Shown one piece after another: positions 12,121 to 23,600 of a stretch of 64,000 bases of DNA. Made by a program: the position numbers and the translations under genes. The notes below the pieces were generated by a model. The model was not told where the DNA came from. It was given only the letters and a program-made list of their open reading frames with translations, and did no database searches. The stretch covers positions 62,770,470 to 62,834,469 of the forward strand of contig CM075724.1 in assembly GCA_037974335.1 (NCBI GenBank), read 5' to 3'. The DNA comes from Prionace glauca. Lineage: Eukaryota > Chordata > Chondrichthyes > Carcharhiniformes > Carcharhinidae. Position 1 is the stretch's first letter; each line of letters begins with the position of its first letter.

Positions 12121-15100
12121 GTATTGGGATATTACCTACCCCAACTGTCTTATTAAAGAAATAAATATTTCATTGTTCTCGAGGCGGTAGAATTAAAAGC
12201 AGTTAGTCCTTTAACACTTCTTTTGCATTTCCATGCAGAATCATGTTCTAAAATCTCTCCTTTCGCATTGAATACAGTTAATTAGTACAAACCTTAAATA
12301 TATTTTCTAACAGGTGCTCCAGGAGCTTCGATCAGGGTGTCTCAAAGTCCTAAACAGGTAACTATATTAAGGGGGACAAACATCACTTTATACTGCATAA
12401 TTCCCCTTTCTCATGACAATGTGGATATCGAGGTGCTTTGGTGGAAACAGGGCGAGAATAAATATATGACAACAGGAACCGATGACAGAAAACGATTCGA
12501 TTTCAAAAGTAAAGGAGGTGGCTCATTTGAGCTGCGAAACTCCACTCTCCAGGACTCAGGAATCTATCACTGCGCAGTGGTCCGTCAGGGAAAAAATATT
12601 GGAAATGGAACAGGATCAAATTTAATTGTCTGCGGTAAGTGACTGAAATGACCGGGAACATCAAGCACTTTGTTTTGCCATTGTTTTATTGTGCTAACTT
12701 TGATGTTGTAAAGCTCTGTGTACAACTGCTAATTACGCAGCGGAATGTGACATTTGATTTGCTGTGTTCTTCCATACTGCTGGAAACACTCAGCAATTCA
12801 GGGCATGTCTGCTGAGAGGCAAAGTTAAAATCTCAGGTCTATAAGATTTCTAAGTAAAATGTTACCTGATTCACCTCAAAATCTAATTTTTACATCAGAT
12901 TTCTTAGTCTGAGATTGGCTCACGTAATCTTGATTCCCCAGCCAGACGAAACAACCTCTCCAAATCTATCCTGTCAAGCACATTTACAACCTGAATGTTC
13001 CAATGACATCACTTCATTCTAACTTTTTTATTCATCGCCTGTATGAGCTTCCATAAATCCATATAACCTTGCTTTTATTACCGGTGTCGGATAGATTGTT
13101 TTCCTCTTGCGGACGCTGTTATCTGATCTATTCTTAATAGCATAAAGGAAAGCGAATGAGTATATATTTCGACTCTCATTCTTTACTCTGAACATTTCTC
13201 CACCAACCTGATTTTCCCCATGTTCTGTTCGCAGCTGCACCAACTCCGTTAAAAATTTTCCCGAAGCATCCCGCAAGCAATTCAAGTACGATCCTGAGTC
13301 TTGTGTGTCAGACGGCTTGGTTTTACCCGGGTGATTTGACTCTCCTTTGGTATAAAAATGGCGTCAACATCGCAACGGTCGGAAATCCGATCAAAAAGCA
13401 GAACGCAGAAGGACTGTATGAAGTTTCCAGCTCTTTTGAAGAGCCGCAGTTTGTGCGGAACGAAACTGTTTACACCTGTTTGGTAACTCACATCTCTCTC
13501 CGAACTCCCGCCTTTGCCATTCACAAAGTTAACAACTCCTGCCCAGGTATGAGGTCGAAAGGCCAAGAAATGTAGTTAGCAGTTTTTAAAAATCAGAAAA
13601 GAGGATTCCTTAGAGATTATTGACATCACTAATCATGGGGATAGTTTTAAAATAAAATACAGATAAATCTAAAATTAAAGAGAAAATTGAGTAAGTCTTT
13701 CTAAAATGTTATTGGGCCAACCCATTTGTCAAAACGAAATAATATCATTGTTGTCCTTTTGCCTATTGAAGCTCAGCAGGTTCTAAATTTTTAAGAAGAA
13801 AAAGTTGCAGGCAGGCTACATCTTCCGTCCATTTATTTTACATATCATGCTTATTATTAAACACTCACACTTGGCCATTTCTCATCCTGATTTTATATTT
13901 CCTATTACCAGTTTTCCTCACACGAGCTGCAGAACTAGAAGTGACAGTTTGTTTGGTTTGTCCAACTGAGAATGGGTCAGAAGTTAGTACTCTGAGCAGG
14001 CAGCAATGCCTTTCCATGATCTAGCGGTTAGGAGTAAAAACGCTGTTTGGTAATATTTCGTTTCGCTTGCAGCACAGGTCTGCAGTCCAACTGACTGCGA
14101 TTCATCTGTTTATTAATTAGCAACTTCATTTATTAACAAATAACCTCCCTCCTACTGCTTCTTACTTCAGATAACTACACAAGATTGAATTTGAATGTTA
14201 AGGGACTCGATATTGCCCATATTTCTCTTAGCAGGGACGAGTTTCGTTTTATTGAATTACTAACACTTAATTAAATAAGAGAAAACGATAAGACAAGTGC
14301 AAGAACAAGTCTATTGATCCATCGAAATGTACTCGAAGGGAATTTTAACTCTAAAATACGAATGTTTAGAGTGCCCCAAACTGGTACTCTTGCTTGTAGG
14401 TCACTCTGGTGTTGTGAAAATAAAGTAGTTCGACATCAATCCTGTATGGCAAATTTTGAATACTTTGAAGTAAAGTTTTAAAGTTTATTTATTAGTCACA
14501 AGTAAGGCTTACATTAACACTGCAATTAAATTACTGTGAAATTCCTCTAGTCGCCATAGTCTGGCGCCTGTTTGGTTCAATGCACCTAACCAGCACGTCT
14601 TTCAGACTGTGGGAGGAAACCGGAGCACCCGGAGGAAACCCACGCAGACATGGGAAGAACGTGCAAACTCCACACAGAAGAGAACCAATTCTGGAATCGA
14701 ACCGGGGTCCCTGACGCGGTAAAGCTGCAGTGCTACGCGCTGCCCCGATTCTCTGCTCTGAACATATCAGCCAGTTGCAGAAAACATGTGCACTAGTTTA
14801 ATCAACAAATTAGGTAAAAGCAAATTACTGCAAATGCTGGAATCTGAAACAAAAACGGCAAGTGCTGGGAAATCTCAGCGGGCCTGACAGCATCTATGGT
14901 GAGAGAATATTAATTCGAGGTTTCTTTTTAGGTAGTGACCGAAATGAACTGGAACTCAGCATGATTTTAATTTTGCAGAGCATGATGACAATTTTCATTA
15001 CGTTTGGATTTCTGGATGTACGGCTGGTGGATTGGTTTTGCTGATATTCATGGTCATAATTGGGACGACAGTCTGTCTGAAGAAGGGAGGTAGGTGCCAC

Positions 15101-17505
15101 ATTACGCATTCGATTTTAATGCAAATCTTCAGCGGAACGGAGAGATCATGCTGGACGGCACTGTAAACACAAGAATAACGCAATTGTCACTTAATGGATG
15201 CAAGAGAAACCGAAATCGTGAGCGTCAGTTGGGGGTGATGTTATAACGTAGTAATTGTCTCTAAATTAGAATTTAATTAATCTGATTACTTGTATGTTAT
15301 ATTGGCAAAGTCTACATTCTGGCAGATGATAAATCAGATGGAGAATGTTTACAATTCACTAAAAATGTGACAATCTGACATCAGCAGAATACAATTAATC
15401 TGAGGAGTGGCTAAAAATACCAAGTAACTGATTAATGTCCTTTAGAGACGGAGACAAATTCAACGCGGCCTGACCTATATGTGACTCCAGTCGGACAGAA
15501 GTATGCTCAATTTTTTAATAACTTCTGAGGTGGTCACGCAAGCCATTTAGTTGTGTCTAGCTAATAACAGCTAGAGGGGACAACAAGGATGCCTGTCTGC
15601 GGCACCGATGTCTTGAGAATGAATGAAGTAAGATAGCAGTTTGACATTTTCTACATGTTTAATATTCTTATACCTTTCCATAAACAACATGGTCGAGCCG
15701 CCGCGTTGCAGGCTAAAGGATCAAATTTATTCCGACTCCGATAATGAATTATCACTCCGTATCTCTTTGAACGAACGTTTGGGTTTTATAATTAATTACC
15801 GTTTTGCCATGGTCTAGAACACCCCATAGATCGACCATTCCCACGTATGACGCAGTGACTTGTCCATGTAGTTTCATATCCAATATTAAACCCTTGTTAA
15901 TCTGCATTAAATGGGCATTTCATGTGCCCTGCCAACTAAATACTTGGTCGCTCTCAGTTTCATCCTTAATAATATTCATAGAATCCAGGGATTCTTTTTA
16001 CCACCCCGCTGTAGCCTGCGTCCGTATGTGCTTCTCTGCGTGTTTCTGTGAATGACTGTATTTGTGTAATTATGTGCATGCGTGTTTCTCCAAGTGTGTG
16101 TTAAAACTATATGTAGCCCCTAAAAACACTTTTGAAAGCACAAATATGGAAAGTGATGAGAGATCGTAAGCATTGAAAGAAATTAATCGGCTTATTTTCC
16201 AGGTAAAGAAGAAAGTGTGACAATAATGAACACTGGTGACGAGCTGGTGGGTTGATTTTTATATAAATGATGTTATAATGAAGATACTTCGTCACGGTTT
16301 ATTTAACTATAGGCATTTATCTCTAACTGATGCTTTATTGACACCGTGTTTTGAAAATCATTTGATGCTTGCTAGGATGCTGCTGAAAGTTGTTGAAAAA
16401 GGAAAAAAATGAAGGGGAAAATGAGGGCAGTACAGTAGTTAGCACTGTTGCGTCACAGCTCCAGGAACCGAGTTCAACCCCAGCCTTGGGCGATTTCCTA
16501 CATGGAGTTTGCACGTTCTCTCCATGTCTGCTTAGTTTCCTCCCAAGGCCCAAAAATATGCGGATTAGGTAGATCGGTCACGCTACATTGCCCCTTAGTG
16601 TCCAAAGGTATGCAGTTTAGGTGGATTGACTTTGCTAAAATGGCCCTTAATGTCAAAAGGTATGTAAATTTCATGGATTAGCCATGACAAATGTGTGGAG
16701 TAAGGGGTAGGGCGGGGGAGAAACAGAGTTAGATGCTCGGTCAGACAGTTGGTGCACATTCCTCTGCACTGTATGGATTTTATGAATTTGATAGTTTCAT
16801 TAACATACAACGCTGTAACCGTCATATGTCAGACCACCTAAAGGTTGTTTTTGGGAGCTAAGGTTGCCGTTTAAAATGCTGAAATTGTATCTTGTCTAAA
16901 CGCATCAATAAGCGAAAATCAGCAGGATGAAATGTAACCAAAGGTGAAAATGCTGGAAAATTCAGCAGATCGGGCAGCATCTGTAAGTAGAAAAAAGAGT
17001 TGACGGTTCGAGTCTAGACGATCCGTTGTCAAAGCTCTGGACTAGAAACATCAGCCCTTTTCTCTCCTTACAGATGTTGCCAGACCTGCTGAGATTTTCC
17101 AGCATTTTATCTTTCGGTTTCAGATTCCAGCAGCAGCAGTAATTTGCTTTTATAGGATGAAATGCAATTTCCAATTGACACTTTATTTAATGACACATCT
17201 TTAAATGTAGTCACGGTCAGTTCTTCATTTAATACGTAGGCCATGTGCCATTTATATTCAGTGTTTAATCAGAAATTTTTACTCTGGTGGCGCCCATTAA
17301 CTTACCAGATAACGAAACGTTTTCATTCCGTCACACGCAGACAGCTCAGCACAACGTTGTGACATATGCTGCAGTGGATTTGAATAAATCCACTAAAACT
17401 CCAAGACGTAAAGCTGAAGAGGAGGTGACAGCATACGCTCAGGTGCGTCTGAGAAGTAGAGAAGGGACAGTATCGAACACCTGCGAAGCGCTAACAGTAA
17501 TGTAA
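12060..17505 (+). CDS. Receptor gene 1: V(J)-C1 immunoglobulin-superfamily inhibitory receptor with ITIM and ITSM-like tail
   Basis: Predicted type I membrane receptor of 337 residues from six exons: 12060-12120, 12314-12634, 13235-13546, 14979-15089, 16203-16246 and 17341-17505. All junctions are GT-AG and the total is 1014 nt, in frame. The order is signal peptide, V-type Ig domain with J-like strand, C1-type Ig domain, uncharged membrane helix, and tail with VTYAAV (ITIM) and TAYAQV (TxYxxV, ITSM form). Family knowledge says phosphorylated ITIMs recruit SHP-1/SHP-2 phosphatases, so an inhibitory role in leukocytes is inferred. Potential N-glycosylation sites include NIT, NST, NGT, NSS and NET. 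Cys in NNSCPG, just outside the membrane, could pair two chains. Closest designs are SIRP, NKp30, teleost NITR and lamprey TCR-like or APAR receptors. I cannot assign orthology. Gene 2 at 25.2 kb is its tandem paralogue. Confidence 0.85.
12314..12634 (+). CDS. gene 1 exon 2: V-type Ig domain with built-in J-like strand
   Basis: 321 nt, phase 1 at both ends, acceptor TTTTCTAACAG and donor GTAAGT. Canonical features: Cys in LYCII, Trp in VLWWKQ, DSGIYHC before the second Cys, then the J-like GNGTGSNLIV encoded in the same exon. No recombination signal flanks it. The frame runs open through the whole exon. Confidence 0.92.
13235..13546 (+). CDS. gene 1 exon 3: C1-type Ig domain
   Basis: 312 nt, phase 1 at both ends. 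C1 hallmarks are LVCQTAWFYPGDLTLLWYKN (first Cys, FYP, Trp) and YTCLVTH around the second Cys. A further Cys lies in VNNSCPG at the exon end. Same length and layout as gene 2 exon 27415-27726. Confidence 0.92.
14473..14748 (-). mobile_element. tRNA-derived SINE, type S1, in gene 1 intron
   Basis: On the minus strand a B-box-like GGTTCGATTCC occurs near 14700, followed by the GGAAACCGGAGCACCCGG-type body. The tail ends in a TTTATTTATTAGTCACAAGT-type sequence near 14480. Confidence 0.8.
14811..14935 (+). repeat. half copy of the foldback element at 16.9 kb
   Basis: Contains AATGCTGGAATCTGAAACAA and ATCTCAGCGGGCCTGACAGC, matching the reverse complement of the right half of the 16925-17160 element. 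It lies just before the membrane exon of gene 1. Confidence 0.6.
14979..15089 (+). CDS. gene 1 exon 4: transmembrane segment
   Basis: 111 nt, phase 1 to phase 1, acceptor ATTTTGCAG, donor GTAGGT. Encodes a stalk HDDNFHYVW, then ISGCTAGGLVLLIFMVIIGT as an uncharged helix, then a KK stop-transfer signal. No Arg or Lys lies inside the helix, unlike gene 2. The reading frame used is the only one that joins in frame with the C1 exon and gives a hydrophobic helix. Confidence 0.85.
15446..15528 (+). CDS. possible alternative terminal exon of gene 1
   Basis: After acceptor TCCTTTAG, phase-1 joining to the membrane exon gives a short tail ending at TGA 15526-15528, with RPDLYVTPVGQKYAQF. It carries two tyrosines but no full ITIM. 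Gene 2 has no visible counterpart, and splicing out at GTATGC (15501) leaves phase 2, which fits no downstream exon. This may be chance. Confidence 0.2.
16203..16246 (+). CDS. gene 1 exon 5: short cytoplasmic linker
   Basis: 44 nt, phase 1 in and phase 0 out, acceptor TTATTTTCCAG, donor GTGGGT. Encodes KEESVTIMNTGDEL. Too short to call alone, but gene 2 has an exon of identical length and phases at 30850-30893, which supports it. Confidence 0.75.
16418..16690 (+). mobile_element. tRNA-derived SINE, type S1, in gene 1 intron
   Basis: The plus strand has an A-box-like CAGTAGTTAGCACTG and B-box-like GAGTTCAACCCC, then the conserved body (GGAGTTTGCACGTTCTCTCC). Part of the body (GGTAGATCGGTCACGCTA, then GGTGGATTGACTTTGCTA) is repeated. 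Confidence 0.8.
16925..17160. mobile_element. non-coding foldback (MITE-like) element in gene 1 intron
   Basis: The left arm AAAATGCTGGAAAATTCAGC and the right arm GCTGAGATTTTCCAGCATTT are near reverse complements, and similarity continues inward. It lies between exons 5 and 6 of gene 1. A half copy lies at 14811-14935. Confidence 0.7.
17341..17505 (+). CDS. gene 1 exon 6: ITIM/ITSM tail (read-through form)
   Basis: Phase-0 acceptor TCACACGCAG. The 54-residue tail has VTYAAV and, after 22 residues, TAYAQV, and it ends at TAA 17503-17505. Tyr-Tyr spacing is identical in gene 2. An internal donor GTAAAG at 17408 (phase 1) would cut the exon to 17341-17407 and join it to 17632. Confidence 0.85.
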   Translation, partial: TAQHNVVTYAAVDLNKSTKTPRRKAEEEVTAYAQVRLRSREGTVSNTCEALTVM

Positions 17506-17631
17506 TAGCGGAGTACTTGACGTTGCTGTGTCGCATCGAATGGCGTTTATATATTTTCCTGATAACCCTGACTTCAACTGCAAATTGGTAAAAATAACCA
17601 ATCAATGATCCCATTAAACATTTTTTTTCAG

Positions 17632-17822
17632 ATAAAACAGGGAACAGCCCGGACAAGATAACACATGCGGCTCTAGAATTGTCTGAATTTGAGACAGGGA
17701 GATTATCAGAAGCAACTAAAGAAGCGAACAATATACCGAACCACAGACGAAAACCCAAAGAGAGATATAAAGGAGATATAGAGAGAAGCAGCAACCAAAT
17801 GGAGTCACTACTTTGGGCTTAG
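17632..17822 (+). CDS. gene 1 alternative last exon with tyrosine-less ITIM-like motif
   Basis: After a strong polypyrimidine acceptor (TTTTTTTTCAG), phase 1 gives 62 residues to TAG 17820-17822, with KITHAALELSEFE. ITHAAL looks like an ITIM with His in place of Tyr. Joined to the shortened exon 17341-17407 it makes a 368-residue form (1107 nt, in frame). The AATAAA at 17868 follows it. It could instead be 3' UTR of the long form. Confidence 0.55.
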
Positions 17823-17867
17823 AAGTCAGTTATTTTTGTATATCTGTGTCGCATTTATATTAATTTC

Positions 17868-17873
17868 AATAAA
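17868..17873 (+). terminator. probable polyadenylation signal of gene 1
   Basis: AATAAA 46 bp after the alternative stop codon and 363 bp after the stop of the read-through form. Confidence 0.55.
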
Positions 17874-17883
17874 AATGAAAGCT

Positions 17884-20335
17884 GGCGGGTTGGAACCTGG
17901 TGTTGTCAGACTTTTTACGGTTGGAAAAGAGCAAGGGGTCCAATGTGACAGTTTGCTGGCTCAGCAGCGAAAGTATTAATTATTTCTATGCGTATGTATG
18001 TCAGTATTTATAATCACTGATGTGTAACATCGTATTATATAAAAGACTATTTGGGTTTTTAATTATTTGGAGATTGTTAGTCAGCAACATAAATACATGA
18101 AATGAGTGAATCCTGTATTATTGGATATTTAGCTATTGTACACTTTTGCAATTACAAAGTATGCCAGTTGTCATGCTGTAACTATCTTATTATAATATAC
18201 AACAATGGATTTCTTAAATCTACTTACATATGTTTCTGTGTCCGTCCTTCAAAAAGATGTTCACGTCTCAAAACGCAACTGCAGTCTAATAACGTCAAGT
18301 GCAACATTATCGCACCAGTTTTTTAAATTTAAGCCTTGAAGGGTTCTATTTGTATGGTAGCATCTTTAAATACTTATGCAGTCACACAGCAAGGCACGTG
18401 CTCCTCTGCCCGACTTCGAATCTAACTATTTAAGGCTCTTCGGTTTCTCCATTAATCATGAACATCTTCAAACCTTTTTTACTCTCTACATTTACATTTT
18501 TTTTTATTTTCTACATGAGCTTATCCGCCCAACCTACGATGACTATCAGTATTCCGCTGCAGGATTTCACATTCGCCATACTCTCCTACCCATTATATAA
18601 TAGCTTCAAAAGTAGATGCTAATCCCTGAACTCTGACGAACCGATGATTTACATGTCTCATAACGTAGAATAGCACCAAATCAGGCTGTGCAACATCGGT
18701 GATTAAGTGTTTAAATTGTAGAAGTTTGCTTTTATAATTATGCCTTGTTTTCCATTTGGCAGTACTTGTGACTCGATTCAACTTACTTCTACTTCTGTCC
18801 TCTTTCATGATTTCTTATCAAACGAGAACCCCTGCAAGTCACATCCACTAATTTCCTTTTTTTAAAACCTTTGTTATTTCTCAAAGAATTACCTAAGAGG
18901 TTCCAAGCCCAGTCTGCTTGTAAAAAAATGGGTGCTTATCGGGTCTTGCTGATCCTGTGTTTCTATACACGTCTGACAAATTTTCTCAACTGATAAAGTG
19001 TCGATTACATGTAAGTAAATGTTATTACGATTGTGTTTCAAATTATTGTCGCATTAGGCTTTGTCGTGCAACAACAGCACATGCTTCAGCAGCCTTTCGG
19101 AAACTAAATATTGAAACATGCGCGTGGGCAGTGAAAAAGTTAACGCGTAGAAATGGTCAGCTAAATGTTCCGCCTTGTGCTGTTGCTATATCGACAAACA
19201 TTGCGAAACATTAACACACGCGTGCTGATTTCTAAAGCTAGATATGGCTCTATAGCTCATTTCTGTTGCAGCAGTGCAAGCTTTAAATTTAGCTGTTAAC
19301 TGCAACACTAAAAATATAAACATATAGCCGGTGTTGCGAAGCGACGGTTATTGCACCTCACTTTAGTGCAGAAACAGAAAATATTTACATGACACGGATA
19401 CTATATTTGATATTTGCCATTGTAAACTTTCCTAACTCATTATCAATTTGAATCTATAATTGCGCTACACTAAGGTGGCAAAATTGTTCCTATCATTTTC
19501 AACTTCCAGTGTTACGTACTGTAGCGCATCGACCCCTGCGCCAAAAAAATCCTGCTTTGAGCCCCACACTGGGACTTGTTGGCCAAGAAAAATGCGTTGA
19601 TAATGTGGCTAAACAGGATGATTGTTAACCTGAAAATCCCGCCTATGGTAGAACGTAAGAACTGGAGCGTTTCCGTGTCAGCTCGAATTGCGTTGCAGCT
19701 GCTGTGAACAGCCTCCTCACGTTAAAGACGGCCAAATGCAGGTTCCTACCACGGTCTGTGCTCCGAGAGTTACGTGTTCTAGGCTTTGAGGGCCTACCAA
19801 AGACAAGAATTATGCAATATGTGCATTGGCCGAAGTACAGCTTCTGGCCGGTTATTTATCTCACGGATGATTTAACATGCCAAGTCTGCCCTGGTGGAAT
19901 GGAATGGTCTGCAATGCTGTGAGAACTGATCACATGACATCCAGCTTTTACGTTGTGGACACATTCCTAAAACGTCAAAAGGATTTGGTTAAAGTGATGC
20001 AATTTTTATTTAATCATCTTTCGATTGACAAAATTTGAAGAGAAGAGCTGCTAACTACTGTAGTCCGAATGTCGTACATTATTATGTCTTATAGGACATC
20101 TTGCTACTCTGTTTCATCTGTATTTTGACCATGTTTTGCGTTTTACTGAACCTAGTATGGGCTTGAAAACGCTGCACGCTGCCACACGGTTGCAAATCAA
20201 GGGAATGGAAAATTTAGATCTCACAAACAGAACTCGATTAATGCCCAAAATGCATGTCTGACTATCTACGCGCGGATGCACAGACACGTAAGCCCAGTTC
20301 ACAGTCTTTGTGCATACCCGTTTAAAAAATATTTA
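17884..20335. other. intergenic sequence without a recognised gene
   Basis: 17884-17920 is a fragment of the foldback element seen at 1279 and 34606 (CCTGGTGTTGTCAGACTT). The rest to 20335 is AT-rich and appears unique. Open frames are short and overlap on both strands, and I found no Ig-like or splice-linked exon. Confidence 0.5.
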
Positions 20336-20616
20336 ATCTGCAACACGGCCTGTGTCCGTGGGAGTTTGCGCGTTCTCCCCGTGGTTGCGTGGGATTCCTC
20401 CGGGTGCTCCGGTTTCCTCCCACATCCCAAAAATGTGCTTTTAGGCTGATTGATTGGGTAACAAATTGTCCCTATATTGGACCTCCCTGATTCTCACACA
20501 TTAGGCATAGACTAGAATCATGAATAGGTCACTGACCATGGGACGGCGGCGCGGGCTTGTTGGGCCGAAGGGCCTGTTTCCCGTGCTGTGTTGTTCTTTG
20601 TTCTTTGTTCTATTAA
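20336..20616 (+). mobile_element. SINE, type S1, 5' truncated, with LINE-like tail
   Basis: The body GTTTGCGCGTTCTCCCCGTG and CCGGTTTCCTCCCACA is followed by CCGAAGGGCCTGTTTC and a (TTCTTTG)n tail. The same tail type ends LINE family B at 30.1 kb. The tRNA-like head is missing. Confidence 0.75.
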
Positions 20617-23600
20617 AGTGCATACATTATTTAAAGAGTCAACTTAACGATGAAAAACGGCACCGTCTTGGGAGACTCAGAAGTGACAAAATTCATTCCT
20701 TAGCTGCATATATTGTAACCCAGCAAACTCGATTTACCTTTTCACCAATCACTATCCCTATATGCATGATGCCGCGGATATGTCGCTTCATGCATTTTAT
20801 ACCATAGTTTGAGAGTGAGAAGATTGGCTCTTAGATACCCCCAATAAATGATTTCTAGATGCAAGAAGCAGGGCATCGTATAAATAGCCACATATCTCAC
20901 TGACAGCGTAATAGAGCTGATAGAAGTGACCAAAATGTAAGATAGGTAGCATGACATTTACAGAGTGTGAACGTTGTAAACAGTGGAAGCATGAACTACA
21001 TTCGGTTCAGCCGCAAGTCGATGACATTTGCAGTCAAGGTACAGCGGTGCTTCTTGCCGCACAACATTATTTCCCTCCAGTCTACGAAGGCAGAACGAAG
21101 CCGGATGTATATTTAGCTGGAAATCACGGACAGTTAGATAGAAGGAGATGCGCATGTTCATTCGTCTACCGACAACACATCGGAGTAATTGTGGGATTTT
21201 CAAAGAGAAATCAGTTTAAACCTTGTTCCTGAAGTATCCAGGAACACACTTTTTTGACACAAACACGCCCTGATGATTATTTGAGCAATTTCTTTCTCTT
21301 TGGCTTATTAAGTGTTTTGCTATTTGAGTTTTTTAAAATCTAAAATACAAGAACTCTGTTTGATATAGCGATCAGTTATCTCGAATTGTCCTCAGAAGGG
21401 ACACGGATCGTTCAAACATCTTTGAATGTTCGCTAGTGGCTCGGTGAACAACGACTTCCCGAAAGCAATGCTGAACCATACAGCACACGAGATTCCTGAT
21501 GTCCGTTGACACAATGTTTATGTACTGGAATTCTACAGTTCATCCCAGGTGTTGTGAGCTTAATTTGGAATTCGTACACGGAGATAGGTTGGTTTTGTGG
21601 TAGATTTTGTAGCCTGATTATGCACCAATAGACTGGGGAGAGCAAAATAGCTAAAAGTCCCACCTTAAATGAACGTTGGTTTTGCACCTAAAATAACATA
21701 AGTAATTGGACAAGCATATGTTAACATTGCAAGGCGAAGTCTCGATATGAAGCGATCGTTAGATTTTAGATTACTTCCTCCTTTTCTTTTTTTCTTTTTT
21801 TTCTCCTTTCTCTCTCTTTAGTCTTGGGTCTCCAACCGCGCAAACGGATTCACTTTGATGGAGCTTTTATTTATAGCAAATTAAAAAATTCAAATCCAGA
21901 ATATTAACAAGATGGTATTGTTGCACTCCCGCATTACTCGGTTTTGACAAGCAGTTGATGCGAAATATGGGCAATATTAATGTTACTGTACACAATGAGG
22001 ATGTCTAAGAAGGCGGAACTTCTTCTTGTCAAGCTTCCTGAACACTCGACATGTTTGTTTGTTGGAAGCGCTTTTTGTCCAAAAAGGTATTATGGCCAAA
22101 CCCAGTTCACTCTTTAACCTGATTGTTTTCAAGCGAGAAGGACGCAATATAAGCGAAGTTCTGTCCGGCCTACCTGACATAACCTTAAGTTGTGGAACTG
22201 AAGCCCAAATGCTTTTTAGCACAAAGTTGGTCTAATTACAGTGCATGTTTTCCCCAGTTATTTTGAACGGCTTGAGCGATGCAGCTGGGATGATGCTAAG
22301 GCGCAGATAAATCTAAGCCTTTTGAACATGCAGCTTTATTTAGAGGATCACTTGATGCATCAACATCTACTAGCTAGAAACCAACGACCCCCTATTACAA
22401 CATTTAATTATCTCTTCAATTATTTCAGACTGCTGTCTTCACTTTGGCACTTCAAGTCCTCTTCCATCACGGACTGTTTGGCTTAATGATTTTCATTCTT
22501 TTGCCTTTGGCATCTAGATGGTATTGCAAAATTACACAGGCTGGTGATTATTTTTTCTACAAGTGCTACCTGTTAGCAAGGAAAATCTAGACTATTGGCT
22601 TAAGGTTGTTGCAGTGCAATGTGCCTCCAGGTCAACATGATGTGATACTGACAGAAGAGATTGGAGGTGATTGCATTCTTTTGACGTTGCTGTTCTCATT
22701 CTGTTCAGTGGTGGGGATCGTACTGCTGTGACGTGGTGTCCAATAACATGGCTCTTAGAAAACTTCTAAAATAGCTTGCGTCTGCAGCCGGATGCTGCTC
22801 TGAATTTCCAACACAGTGCGCGTTGCACATCGGCTGGTGCAACCAGTCAACTGCACTATATTTAATCAATCAGCCTGAAATTTCAGTTCCGTCTATATCA
22901 GCTCATTTAAGATAAATATCCGAAACTTCATTATGTGCGACTATGAGCCACATGAACACTGTATATGATAAATTACTTTATTAATAATACTGTGAATTCG
23001 AGGAGGGAGTCAGTTTTCACAACGTGACACAATGTGTCCCAATGACACAATGATAATGAACTCCTAAGCCGCAATCTTTCTCGAATCATACTGACATGGC
23101 TATTATTAAACAGCAAATGATTATTCAGAGTTCATATTGTAAAAATGCTAATTAAAGTTCTTATGGAATGGTTTCAGGAAATACGTTGGTGGCAATGATT
23201 TACATTGGTGACAACTACTACTATAGTATTAGTAATACTAACTATTAGTAATAACATTGCATTCCAGAACATTATTTATGCATCCGCAGCTCTGAAGTAC
23301 CTGTTTAGTCCAATGATATTATGACATGAACATACCCACAGATGTTGAGAGATTGCAGCCCCTGAGATATAGGTGGGCATAGCAACAGCCCGGTTGTTTG
23401 GTGTTGTGAGGTAAATGGAGATGAACGGTACTGTCTTAACTGTAAACAATACAAACTCATGACACAGAAATCTCGGTATAAAGACATTACATTTCTTCAA
23501 AACAAAAACAAGCAGTTGTAAGGAGATAGCAAAAAAGGGTTAAGTAGCTCCGAGATACAACCTCTCTGGCGAATCTAACGTATACACTCAAAAACAGGTC

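Noticed and set aside
16925-17160. Hairpin as a possible ncRNA or microRNA precursor in a gene 1 intron
   Set aside because: The arms match a dispersed foldback element also found at 14.8 kb, so transposon origin is the simpler explanation.
20951-21232. Overlapping plus and minus frames of about 80-93 codons
   Set aside because: Mirror-image frames on both strands without any known domain, typical of chance.
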